From contig NZ_JABXKH010000058.1 of assembly GCF_017115105.1 (NCBI RefSeq), forward strand, positions 1 to 64,000: 64,000 nucleotides of DNA, given 5' to 3'. Of the stretch, positions 1 through 7,774 are shown piece after piece; positions within the stretch are counted from its first letter, which is position 1; each line of letters opens with the position of its first letter. The DNA comes from Nostoc sp. NMS2 (GTDB lineage Bacteria > Cyanobacteriota > Cyanobacteriia > Cyanobacteriales > Nostocaceae). The notes under the pieces were generated by a model. That model ran no database searches. It was given only the letters and a program-made list of their open reading frames with translations, and was not told the origin of the DNA. A program made the position numbers and the translations under genes.

Positions 1-54
1 CGTAATTCGTAATTCGTAATTCGTAATTCGTAATTCGTAATTCGTAATTCGTAA
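1..54. repeat. Heptamer tandem array (cgtaatt)n
   Basis: Between seven and eight head-to-tail copies of cgtaatt run from the window edge, so the array may extend further left. This is the short tandemly repeated repeat type known from heterocystous cyanobacteria. It recurs at 4203, 13685, 17657, 48768, 52122 and 57966. Confidence 0.95.
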
Positions 55-108
55 TAGAGCCTCCGGCACGCTCCGCGTTAAGCGAAGCTATGCCGCAGGC
101 TTCACGCA
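55..108. repeat. Palindromic interspersed repeat (agagcctccggcacgct type)
   Basis: The block directly after the heptamer array begins agagcctccggcacgct and continues with a gcgttaagcgaagc core. Related copies follow the heptamer array at 13716, stand alone at 44945, and occur inverted near 61129-61185. The repeated adjacency to heptamers suggests a composite repeat. Confidence 0.8.
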
Positions 109-124
109 ATTCGTAATTAAAAAG

Positions 125-805
125 ATGGCTAATGATAGTAAGAAACTTTCGGTTTTGCTGGTAGATGACGAAGAACGGTTTCGTCAAGGGTTACGTACTC
201 TCTTGAATTTTTATAGTATTAATTCTGCGTTACCTGTAGAAGTTATGGGTGATGCGGATTCTGTGGAGCAGGTTTTAAAGTTTACAGCCCAGAAGTGTCC
301 AGATTTAATTTTGCTGGATATGCAATTGAAGGGATGTGACGGGATTACAGTTCTGGCACGTCTTAAGGAAACTGGTTACACTGGAAAGGTTTTAGTGTTG
401 TCGGCTCATCAAGAAGACGACTGGATTTTTAGAGCAATGCAGGCGGGAGCCGCAGGTTATGTGTTTAAAAATCGTGTGGCAACACAATTGTGTGAGGCGA
501 TTGAGACTGTTACAAGAGCGGAAATTTATCTACCTTCAGAAGTTGCTAGTCGGTTTTTCCGGTTTTTTCAGGCTTATTCAGATTCTTGTCTGAAAGCATG
601 TCATGAGGTGCATTTAACCGAAAGAGAGCAAGAGGTTTTATACTGGTTAACTCAAGGTGCTTCTAATGAAGAAATTGCTAAACATTTATATGTAACAGTT
701 GCTACTGTTAAGGCGCATCTCACCAGTATTTTTGAAAAATTGAAGGTTACTAGTCGGACTCAAGCGATTGTGGCTGCCCTCAAGTTAGGATTAGTTCACG
801 CTTGA
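125..805 (+). CDS. NarL/FixJ-family response regulator
   Basis: A two-component output regulator of 226 residues. The receiver domain covers about residues 8-130: acidic pair D14-D15, phospho-acceptor D65 in LILLDMQ, switch residue S93 and conserved K116. A LuxR-type helix-turn-helix covers about 162-224 (LTEREQEVL then TVATVKAHLTSIFEKL), so it should bind DNA when phosphorylated. No histidine kinase gene lies next to it. It is followed after 34 bp by the kinase-like gene and then the FHA gene, which suggests one signalling operon. The start is an ATG just after the repeats; the ribosome site is weak (aaaaag). The target genes cannot be read from the sequence. Confidence 0.93.
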   Translation: MANDSKKLSVLLVDDEERFRQGLRTLLNFYSINSALPVEVMGDADSVEQVLKFTAQKCPDLILLDMQLKGCDGITVLARLKETGYTGKVLVLSAHQEDDWIFRAMQAGAAGYVFKNRVATQLCEAIETVTRAEIYLPSEVASRFFRFFQAYSDSCLKACHEVHLTEREQEVLYWLTQGASNEEIAKHLYVTVATVKAHLTSIFEKLKVTSRTQAIVAALKLGLVHA

Positions 806-839
806 TAGCTCTTTGAATTTTGAATTTTGAATTGGTTAT

Positions 840-2978
840 ATGCCTTCATTTGAATCTTTTTATCAAGAATACCCCTGCTCATATAATTCTCCCTTAAGTT
901 GCGATCGCCCTTTCCAAACGGCGCAGCAAATCAAGGGGGCTAAGTTTTGCTTGGAATGTGGTTTTCCGGCAACTTTACCACAGGAGGCTGAGATTAAAGG
1001 AAGTCAGGGAACTTATCAAATAGCTAGTTTTATCGGTGTACGGGGTTTAGGCCGCTTATACTCAGGTATTCAACTCAAGGACAAACAACCTGTCATCATC
1101 AAAGAATACCTGCTACCCAGTCGTTGTTTTAATGAAAGCGAGACTCTGAAGCGCAAAGAGACTTTCAAACGGGTGGGTGGTGTAAGTTTAGCCGATAGTC
1201 GAATTCAAAACTTCCGGCTTGTAGAAACGAAAGAAGCGATCGCAGATGAAAAAGGACAACGCTGTTATCTTATCACTCAAGGAATAGAGTCATCCCAAAC
1301 TTTAGGTAAGTATCTCATAGAAAAGGGCGCAATGACATCTCCTGATGTGCGCGAGGTACTAAATCAAGGTTTACAAACTCTCCAGTTTCTCCACACCCAA
1401 AAGCTGCGTTTTCCCTCAAATCAAGTACAACTGGGGATAACTCACGGCAATATTAGTTTAGATAGTACTTTAATTAAAGTAGAAAATAATCAAAAATTCT
1501 CTATATACTTTTGCGATTTAGCTACCTGGGAAAACTTATTTATTCCACCGATTATTCCTCAACCCGCGCCCGCCAGACCTGAACAAGATTTAGAATCATT
1601 AGGATTGCTAGCCTTTTATCTATGGGTAGGACGGACAACTAATTTTTCATCCCACCAGCCTCTCGATTTTAGAGATAATCAACAATGGCCAGATACTGAT
1701 AGCCATTTAAAACAGTTTATTTATCGCCTCATTGGTCTAGAAACTCCTTTCGAGAATGCGGAAACTGCTCGTCAAGCACTACTACAACTTCCCAAAGAAG
1801 AGCGTCGCAAAAGTTCAGTGCGTTCGCCAGGCTCTCAAGTAATAGAAAAGCGTTTGCCAATGCCTTTAATCCTGATAGGAATTCTGGCTTTATTATTGCT
1901 CGGCGGAGGAATTTTGTATTGGCTTTTGGGCAAGAAAACAGATAACCCTAATCAATATATACTATGGTCTAGACTTGTGCAAAATTTCTCCGAAGTCCCC
2001 AATGTTCCTGCGGGACAATTTACTTACACAGGAGAAAAGGATAGTACATGGAGTTATGTTTTAACGCAACCAGTGGACAACAGTCGTTTAGGAGAGTTAT
2101 TGACCAGACCAAAGCCAGATGCGACAGCAACATTTAATTATGAACCTGTTTTGTCATCAAACGTAAAGAATCCGATTAAAAGTATCGAAGAAGTCCAAAC
2201 AAACAGAAAAGATTTTGCAATTACTAGTTTGGTAGAGAACATTACAGATAAACTTTCTAAAAAACAAGTTGCTTATGATGGATTAATTGTTTTTGTAGCA
2301 TTTAATAAGAGAGACTCTAATCTTGCTAATGCTCTTGGAGGGCAAATAAGTCTTGAGCAATTGCGTCAAATTTACACAGGTAAAATTACCAATTGGCAAC
2401 AAATTAGTCCCAAACTTCCAAATCTACCTGTGAAACCTTTTGCCCCAACAGAACCGGAAGCAATCAGTAAATTTCAAGAAATAGTTCTCAAAAACGTCCC
2501 TCAAGACGAAGCTTTATTTGCTGCAAATGTTACTAAACTGGATACAACAAAAACCCAAAATCAGATACGCAGCGAGACTTTAGAGGGGCGAACCACTGGT
2601 ATTATAAGTTTTGGCATTATCAGTAAAACTTCGAGTCAGTGTACTGGTTATCCGCTTGCGATCGCAGATGGCAAAAAATCAGCGATTCAACCTCTGTTTC
2701 AACGGCGCTCGCGCCGCTCAATTAATCCCTCAGATGACTTGTGTCAACATGATGATTATTATGTTGATGTCACAACATTCCAAAGCTACCCCTTGGGATA
2801 TCCTATTTTTGTAGTGTACCCTAAAGACACCAGTCGCCTGCCTGGTGGTTCTACATTTGCCCAGATGCTAACCACTCGTCAGGGTCAGTGTTTACTTAGT
2901 AAAGTAGGTCTTGTAGCTTTACAACCTATGCCTGATGATATAAATTCCTATGCCTGCAAATCGGTGCCCCAATCCTAG
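840..2978 (+). CDS. Zinc-ribbon / degenerate kinase / PstS-like binding domain membrane protein
   Basis: A 712-residue composite protein. Residues 13-40 hold cysteines (C13, C21, C37, C40) that could bind zinc. Residues about 60-320 look like a Ser/Thr kinase fold with a glycine-rich loop and K88 in VIIKEY. The catalytic HRDxxxxN, however, reads HGNISLDS (H202-S209), so the catalytic Asp and the metal-binding Asn are both replaced; only D226 of the DFG position remains. This predicts a pseudokinase. One membrane helix lies at about 341-363. The outside part (about 380-712) resembles phosphate-type periplasmic binding proteins, with GGQISLEQLRQIYTGKITNW the clearest stretch. Likely role (inference): sensing a solute outside and passing it to a phospho-signalling complex inside. 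Its last 29 bases overlap the FHA gene. Confidence 0.8.
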   Translation: MPSFESFYQEYPCSYNSPLSCDRPFQTAQQIKGAKFCLECGFPATLPQEAEIKGSQGTYQIASFIGVRGLGRLYSGIQLKDKQPVIIKEYLLPSRCFNESETLKRKETFKRVGGVSLADSRIQNFRLVETKEAIADEKGQRCYLITQGIESSQTLGKYLIEKGAMTSPDVREVLNQGLQTLQFLHTQKLRFPSNQVQLGITHGNISLDSTLIKVENNQKFSIYFCDLATWENLFIPPIIPQPAPARPEQDLESLGLLAFYLWVGRTTNFSSHQPLDFRDNQQWPDTDSHLKQFIYRLIGLETPFENAETARQALLQLPKEERRKSSVRSPGSQVIEKRLPMPLILIGILALLLLGGGILYWLLGKKTDNPNQYILWSRLVQNFSEVPNVPAGQFTYTGEKDSTWSYVLTQPVDNSRLGELLTRPKPDATATFNYEPVLSSNVKNPIKSIEEVQTNRKDFAITSLVENITDKLSKKQVAYDGLIVFVAFNKRDSNLANALGGQISLEQLRQIYTGKITNWQQISPKLPNLPVKPFAPTEPEAISKFQEIVLKNVPQDEALFAANVTKLDTTKTQNQIRSETLEGRTTGIISFGIISKTSSQCTGYPLAIADGKKSAIQPLFQRRSRRSINPSDDLCQHDDYYVDVTTFQSYPLGYPIFVVYPKDTSRLPGGSTFAQMLTTRQGQCLLSKVGLVALQPMPDDINSYACKSVPQS

Positions 2979-3597
2979 TTGCGAATATTTCAACCGCGCC
3001 CTGCCTAACAATGCTAAGGTTTGTCCCTGGTGTTCCACTCCTGTGGGTAATGTAGTTTCCCCGACACCACAACAACCGCCTAGTCAACCGCCGCCTATTC
3101 AGCAACAACCTAGTCAACCACCACCTGCTCAGTATCAACGGCCGCCTACAGAGCAACCTAATTACCAACCTCCCCAACAAGCTCCCGTTGATTATTCAAC
3201 AGTCTATCAGCAACGAGTCTCTTATCAACCAACACCGCCTGTTTATACCCCTCCGCCTCAAAGAGCGCCAGCTTTAAAGCTGATTCATACTACTGGCAGA
3301 GAATTTCACCTCGTTGGGGAAGGAGGTTATATTGGTCGCCGCAGTCAGAGTCCAGGAATAGCGCCGCCAGAAATTGATTTGACTGGTATTCCCAGTGAGG
3401 GAATAGTCTCTCGTCGTCATGCGCGAGTCGATTGGGACTGGTCGCAAAATGCATACATGATTGTTGATATGAGTACAAATGGTATTTATTTAAACAACAA
3501 TCCTCTCACTCCTGGTATGCAATATCGGCTGCTTAATGGTGATTCTTTGCGATTTGGTCAGGATAATCTAGTTAATTTTACGGTGTATATTGTGTAG
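2950..3597 (+). CDS. Zinc-ribbon and FHA-domain protein
   Basis: A 215-residue phosphothreonine-reader candidate. The N-terminus has a zinc ribbon (C6, C11, C25, C28), followed by a Pro/Gln-rich linker at about 36-105 and a C-terminal FHA domain at about 120-215. The FHA signature is intact: GRR at 129-131, SRRHA at 154-158 and STNG at 175-178. The start codon lies inside the end of the upstream kinase-like gene (29-bp overlap), which implies translational coupling. An FHA partner beside a degenerate kinase suggests the phosphate is placed by another kinase, perhaps the active one at 31335 (inference). Family assignment is secure; partner is unknown. Confidence 0.9.
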   Translation: MPANRCPNPSCEYFNRALPNNAKVCPWCSTPVGNVVSPTPQQPPSQPPPIQQQPSQPPPAQYQRPPTEQPNYQPPQQAPVDYSTVYQQRVSYQPTPPVYTPPPQRAPALKLIHTTGREFHLVGEGGYIGRRSQSPGIAPPEIDLTGIPSEGIVSRRHARVDWDWSQNAYMIVDMSTNGIYLNNNPLTPGMQYRLLNGDSLRFGQDNLVNFTVYIV

Positions 3598-3643
3598 TAA
3601 AGCTCTTGGCTAATGGGCTAGAGTTGCAAAAAGCTGTCAAATT

Positions 3644-3901
3644 TTACGGGGTAGTTGATCGATCAACTACCCTCAGTTGTCTTTGGTGTCGCCGCATTCC
3701 TTCTAGCATTGCCTGTTCGCTGTCATCCAATCCATCGGCATAGGCATCATTGATGCTCTGAAGCAGCTTTTGACTATGGTGACGATGTAGATACTCCTCA
3801 AGTGCTAACGAAAATAAATCAGAGGGGGAAATTTGCATTTCCTGCGCCAGATTAGAAGCTTGTTCGTAGAGGGAATCAGGAATTGAAATCTCTTGAATCA
3901 T
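3644..3901 (-). CDS. Ribbon-helix-helix antitoxin-like protein (orphan)
   Basis: An 85-residue protein. The N-terminus (MIQEISIPDSLYEQASNLA) followed by a helix and LFSLALEEYLHRH has the shape of a CopG/MetJ-type ribbon-helix-helix DNA-binding domain, as in MazE-like antitoxins. The C-terminal half would normally wrap a toxin. No toxin gene follows it: the next bases on its strand run into the FHA gene. It is therefore an orphan, a remnant of a toxin-antitoxin pair, or a plain regulator. The ATG is clear and no upstream start extends it. Confidence 0.7.
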   Translation of the reverse strand: MIQEISIPDSLYEQASNLAQEMQISPSDLFSLALEEYLHRHHSQKLLQSINDAYADGLDDSEQAMLEGMRRHQRQLRVVDRSTTP

Positions 3902-4360
3902 GATCGTAAAGGTTTGGGAAGCAATCGGTTGGGTATTTCTAGCTTAAGTAAGTTGGCGCGAAAAGACCCAAGTATATTACGAAACGTAAATAGACTAAAA
4001 GCGCTTACTAATGACCAATACTTCGACTTACCTCGACTTCGCCCTTCGGCTACGCTCAGGACAGGCTCGGCACAAGTCACTCAGTACAAGTGACAAAAGA
4101 CAGCCTTTGCCAGTTAGCTTTAACGAACTTTGGGGGTTTAAGTCCCCTGTCTCTACAGACAGCGCGTTTTGGGTCGGGGTCTAAATCCCCGTCACAAAAC
4201 TTAATTACGAATTACGAATTACGAATTACGAATTATTTAATTGCGCCGACCTACTTACAGTATTTTTATGAAATAAAATTGGAAGATAAGAAAATCACAC
4301 TTGATCAACCCTCCTATTTGAGCGATCGCATTTTGAGTCAGAATGGAGAGGGCGATCGCC
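3902..4360. other. Intergenic region with heptamer repeats
   Basis: 459 bp without a convincing gene. It holds a cttcggctacgctcagg-type interspersed repeat (about 4021-4085) that recurs near 23725-23780, and a heptamer array in reverse orientation (aattacg, 4203-4235). The upstream regions of the antitoxin-like gene and the 3' side of the Uma2 gene bound it. Confidence 0.7.
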
Positions 4361-4972
4361 CTAAACTACATCCTCGGCATCAGCTGCTAATACTTGGTCA
4401 AGGGTTAAGGTTAAGTTGGGAAAAGTAAGACATGGAATTGTTTCTCCTTCAAGGTACTCAGAGCGTTGATACTCACCATTTTCTAAGGTCATGACGATCG
4501 CCTTTTTTCCTTTTCCACGCAGACAATACTTAGCAGGAATTTGACCTCTGTAGTCGATAATCCAATATTCCGGTACTCCCAAGGCAAGATATTCTTCTTG
4601 CTTGTCTATGAGGTCAGTTGACCAGTTAAATGAGGCGATCTCGACAATCATGAATGGCTGAGTTTGGATGCCCATCCTTGGTCGATCGTCGGGGTAAAAC
4701 TGGGGGCGTTGGATAATGGCAATATCAGGTCGTCGGCTTTGTGTCTCGTTAATCTGTAGCGCGTTTCGCTTCCGCACTGAGTATTTCAGTTGACGCTTGC
4801 GGTAGGCAAGTTCAAACATGAAGGATAGGAATTCAAGAATTTCTTCATGTAGTTCGCTGGGTTCTGGCATTAACATCAGCCTCCCAGCAACCAACTCATA
4901 CTCATTAAGTTCATTACCATCGTCAAAATCAAGGAATTGCTTAAAGGTTAGTGGTAATGGGGTTGTGATCAT
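4361..4972 (-). CDS. Uma2-family (DUF820) putative restriction-endonuclease-fold protein
   Basis: A 203-residue member of a family strongly amplified in cyanobacteria. It has the PD-(D/E)xK-type layout: E in ELVAGRLMLMPEPS, D83 in RRPDIAI, E111 in VEIAS, and the typical closing stretch LGVPEYWIIDYRG at about 131-143. The family's substrate is not established; nuclease activity is inferred from the fold. It is a single gene with no partner. A Uma2 gene next to repeats is common in these genomes. The start ATG at 4972 matches the usual N-terminus (TFKQFLDFDD). Confidence 0.88.
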   Translation of the reverse strand: MITTPLPLTFKQFLDFDDGNELNEYELVAGRLMLMPEPSELHEEILEFLSFMFELAYRKRQLKYSVRKRNALQINETQSRRPDIAIIQRPQFYPDDRPRMGIQTQPFMIVEIASFNWSTDLIDKQEEYLALGVPEYWIIDYRGQIPAKYCLRGKGKKAIVMTLENGEYQRSEYLEGETIPCLTFPNLTLTLDQVLAADAEDVV

Positions 4973-5322
4973 GGCGATCGCTCTTAAAGGTAACAGAGTT
5001 GTCTTGAAATTGGAAATTGATCTAATTCTCGATTAATATACCAAATCCAGATATGAGTATCTAGGATAATTATTTCAGACATTCCCAATCTTGATAAATT
5101 TCTTTGCGCTTTTCGTCGTAGATTTTAGACTTCGACTACGCTCAGTCGAACGATTTTGGATTTTAGATTTATTCTCGCGTTTCAATTCGGGGGCAACTCT
5201 TGGAGACGCTGTGTTTCGACTCCGCTCAACATAAATTCGCGTTCAGACCTTTTTAAATTTGGGATTTTGAATCTTCAATTCCATTATCCAAAATTTAAAA
5301 TCTAAAATTCGGTGAGTAAAGT

Positions 5323-5574
5323 TCAGTTGCTAGGTAATTCTGCTTCTCTTAACTGTTCATAAGGATTCCAATCAGGAGGAGGAGAGGTAGATGAACTCCA
5401 CCACTTAGCACCAGATTGAATCCAATTGTGACGCAAAGTGGCATGATCCGTTTCTGCATCATCATAACCAAACTCTGTTCCACAAGAGGGACATATTTCA
5501 AACGAGGGTGAGCCAGCAACATCGAAGGGAGGTTCTTCTAGTCCGTTATAACCACATACTGGGCATCTATACAT
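5323..5574 (-). CDS. CPCC-type cysteine-rich small protein
   Basis: An 83-residue protein with two CxxC knuckles, YRCPVCGYNG at the start and EICPSCGTEFGYDD at about residues 27-40, followed by a Trp-rich tail (HNWIQSGAKWWSS). It matches the general pattern of the small CPCC-type zinc-ribbon proteins often found near toxin genes. It lies directly downstream, on the same strand, of the DUF4157 gene with a toxin-like C-terminus (147-bp gap). That makes it a candidate immunity protein, but this is inference from position only. No catalytic residues are seen. Confidence 0.7.
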   Translation of the reverse strand: MYRCPVCGYNGLEEPPFDVAGSPSFEICPSCGTEFGYDDAETDHATLRHNWIQSGAKWWSSSTSPPPDWNPYEQLREAELPSN

Positions 5575-5721
5575 CGTTAATTTTTAACTCATTGAATATT
5601 GACTCAGTGCTTACTACTAGAGCATATTATTGTTCACACTGTCTGGCAATGGTTCCACAGTTAGGCTTTTACACAATTTGGCTTGTTTTCCCTTTACCGC
5701 AGACAGATTGTTTAACTCTGC

Positions 5722-6795
5722 CTATATCTGCTTAGTGTAATATGCCAATGGGTTGCCAGGAACAAACATTGTTAAAATTTTACCAGCACTATTTGTTGCG
5801 ACGAACTGGCCAGTAGTTTGATTGAGGTAGTATGTCTTGCCCGTTCCCCCAGTTTTCTGCAAGGAGGTTGGATCGCTTACGATAGCATCGGCTGCCGCTT
5901 CGTAGTCTGCTTCATTAGCGTATGCGGCACCAGCATCGTTTTGTACGCTAACATGCTTGGTGAAGTGGCTAGATAATGACCCAGAGCTGGCGAAAACACA
6001 TTGTAATCTAGGCAGAGATACAGAGGATATATGGAATGTATGTGGGAGAGAGCTTCTTGACAAGTGATTGTCGTTCTGCTGAACGACGTGAGTAAGCTCG
6101 TGAGCAATCAACTCTTGCCCCCCTCGACTCCCAGGGTTATATTCCCCCTGCCGAAAGAACACATCCTGTCCCGTAGTGAAAGCCCGCGCCTGAATTGAGC
6201 GATTCAACTGGTCAGATTGACCATCTGTGTGAACCTTCACCCCACTAAAATCAGCCCCAAATGCCTGTTCCATCGGTTCGCGGATGTTGTCTGCGATCGC
6301 CTGTCCACCACCCTTAGCTTGGTTAATGGACGCTTCCAGGTCAGGCGCAGCAGCCATTCCAGCCTCAGCCTGATGCACCATCGGCTTCATCTGCAATTCT
6401 TCTTCTTCCTCTGGCAATGCTTCTCGTTGCACTAAAGGCGTGATGGAATTTGCCAGAGGTTTCATCTGTAATTCTTCTTCTTCCTCTGGCAATGCTTCTC
6501 GTTGGATAGACTGGTGATTTACAGGTTGCGCCATTCTTTGCATTACCTGCTGTGCTACGCTATCAGCTTCCTGTTCGTAAATGTCTCCAGGCTGACTAAT
6601 TGAGAGTTTTGCTTGAGAACGCAGTGGTATGCGACTGATATCGTGAGTAACTGGTTGATGGAGTGGTTGTATTTCAGAAACCGCTTGGCGTGAAATTGCC
6701 GACGACTCCAAACCAAAGCTGGGTGTCGCGTGTTTCAGGGATGGAATTGAGAAGCCTGTAGTAGTTTTTTTATTCTGGCTGACGTGTTCTCTCAT
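5722..6795 (-). CDS. DUF4157 (eCIS core) protein with C-terminal RNase-toxin-like domain
   Basis: A 357-residue protein. The eCIS-core domain spans about residues 155-242 and has the HExxH motif HELTH (232-236) preceded by SRGGQELIA. The N-terminal part is disordered and contains a duplicated block QREALPEEEEELQMKP (98-113 and 123-138), typical of these proteins. After the core, residues about 268-357 form a separate domain with LSSHFTKH (274-281), YYLNQTTGQFVATNSAG and a final PLAYYTKQ. This pattern resembles the BECR (barnase/EndoU/colicin E5-D/RelE) toxin family seen at toxin tips. DUF4157 proteins are known eCIS-associated cargo, and this one is divergent from the CIS operon. Start supported by an aggaga ribosome site. 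Confidence 0.85.
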   Translation of the reverse strand: MREHVSQNKKTTTGFSIPSLKHATPSFGLESSAISRQAVSEIQPLHQPVTHDISRIPLRSQAKLSISQPGDIYEQEADSVAQQVMQRMAQPVNHQSIQREALPEEEEELQMKPLANSITPLVQREALPEEEEELQMKPMVHQAEAGMAAAPDLEASINQAKGGGQAIADNIREPMEQAFGADFSGVKVHTDGQSDQLNRSIQARAFTTGQDVFFRQGEYNPGSRGGQELIAHELTHVVQQNDNHLSRSSLPHTFHISSVSLPRLQCVFASSGSLSSHFTKHVSVQNDAGAAYANEADYEAAADAIVSDPTSLQKTGGTGKTYYLNQTTGQFVATNSAGKILTMFVPGNPLAYYTKQI

Positions 6796-6987
6796 TTTCT
6801 TCTCCTGTTGCCCAAGCAGTAGCTAGATGAATATTTTGCTGTTATTAACATCTAGGATACTGCGATCGCATTTATTACACAATTTATCAAAAGTCTTGAA
6901 TCAATGCAAAAACTAAGTTCGACTTTTGGCTACTTTTGATTCTGATGCAGTACCTTTAGCCTGGATTCTAGGAGAGTTTTTTTATTT
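6796..6987. promoter_or_regulatory. Divergent intergenic region, CIS cargo versus CIS operon
   Basis: 192 bp separate the DUF4157 gene (leftward) from the CIS operon (rightward) and must hold both promoters. A gcgatcgc HIP1 site lies at about 6862. No operator could be identified by eye. Confidence 0.5.
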
Positions 6988-7227
6988 ATGGACTCAAAAC
7001 AGCAACAAAGTTTTTTCACCTTCGATGGAGATGTTGGCGGTACTGCTGGATACGCCGGGATTTCGGCGACATCTAATGCTAGCAAGGCGGCTAAAACGGC
7101 AAGTAAATATCTCAACGACTCACGGCTGATAAACCAGCTTACAGAACACGTATATAAACTTTTGCTAGAAGACTTGCGATCGCAGCGTGAAAGGGTAGGT
7201 AATTATGATTCCCAGAGGTGGTTGTGA
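6988..7227 (+). CDS. Small CIS-associated protein sharing a C-terminal motif with the giant protein
   Basis: A 79-residue protein not recognised as a named family. The first 40 residues are Gly/Ala/Ser-rich. The C-terminal helix HVYKLLLEDLRSQRERVG followed by NYDSQRW resembles the last 25 residues of the 1102-residue protein two genes downstream (EIYNRLRQRIEIERERHG followed by GYSGRLPW). The shared pattern is Y-x2-L-x8-RER-x-G-x-Y. Its stop overlaps the ATG of the tube gene (TGATG), so the two are translationally coupled. A docking or assembly peptide for the CIS tube or hub is plausible (inference). A ggagag ribosome site lies 11 bp upstream. Confidence 0.75.
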   Translation: MDSKQQQSFFTFDGDVGGTAGYAGISATSNASKAAKTASKYLNDSRLINQLTEHVYKLLLEDLRSQRERVGNYDSQRWL

Positions 7228-7751
7228 TGGCTACAGGCGCTAACAATGGCAACATTACTCACGAATTAAATTATGTCACTACTAATCGGTTCTACGTAGA
7301 GATAGACAGTTCTATTGCTGCATCTTTCGCTGAATGTTCAGGATTAAGTGTTCAAATTAAGAAAAATGTTTTTCAGGAAGGCGGTGTCAACGATCAGCAA
7401 AGAATTTATTTAGGTCATACAGAATTTGCAGACGTAACTCTTAAACGTGGAGTTACCGATCATCCAGGTTTTTGGAACTGGATGAATGCAGTTTTTGATG
7501 AACAAAAGAAAACATCTCGGCGTAATGTCAATATTCTGATTTTCAATCAAGCTGGTGAAACGATGATGAGTTGGACTTTGATTGGTGCTATTCCTATAAC
7601 CTGGAAAACACCTGCATTTCAAGCAGATGGGAAAGCCGTTGCGATTGAAGAATTAACTTTAGCTTATGAAGGTTTACAAGTTGCAAGGTCTACAGGAGGA
7701 GGGACTTCTGTACAACGAAATCAAAAATCAGGCTATTTCGTTTCTAGTTAA
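7227..7751 (+). CDS. CIS/phage tail tube protein (gp19-like)
   Basis: A 174-residue tail tube protein of the type that forms the inner tube of contractile injection systems. Recognisable features are TTNRFYVEIDSSIAASFAEC near the start, the GLSVQIK strand, TLKRGVTDHPGFWNWM at about residues 75-90 and the closing IEELTLAYEGLQV. I place the start at ATG 7227, one base into the preceding stop, with agagg 8 bp upstream, instead of the GTG at 7218. Complete CIS clusters usually carry sheath genes beside the tube gene; here the next gene is the giant Ser/Thr-rich protein. Confidence 0.9.
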   Translation: MATGANNGNITHELNYVTTNRFYVEIDSSIAASFAECSGLSVQIKKNVFQEGGVNDQQRIYLGHTEFADVTLKRGVTDHPGFWNWMNAVFDEQKKTSRRNVNILIFNQAGETMMSWTLIGAIPITWKTPAFQADGKAVAIEELTLAYEGLQVARSTGGGTSVQRNQKSGYFVSS

Positions 7752-7774
7752 TTGGCTACTCTTAAACTATAACT

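Noticed and set aside
1-54. CRISPR array
   Set aside because: Heptamers are contiguous without spacers, and no cas genes are present; the 21-bp array also lacks spacers.
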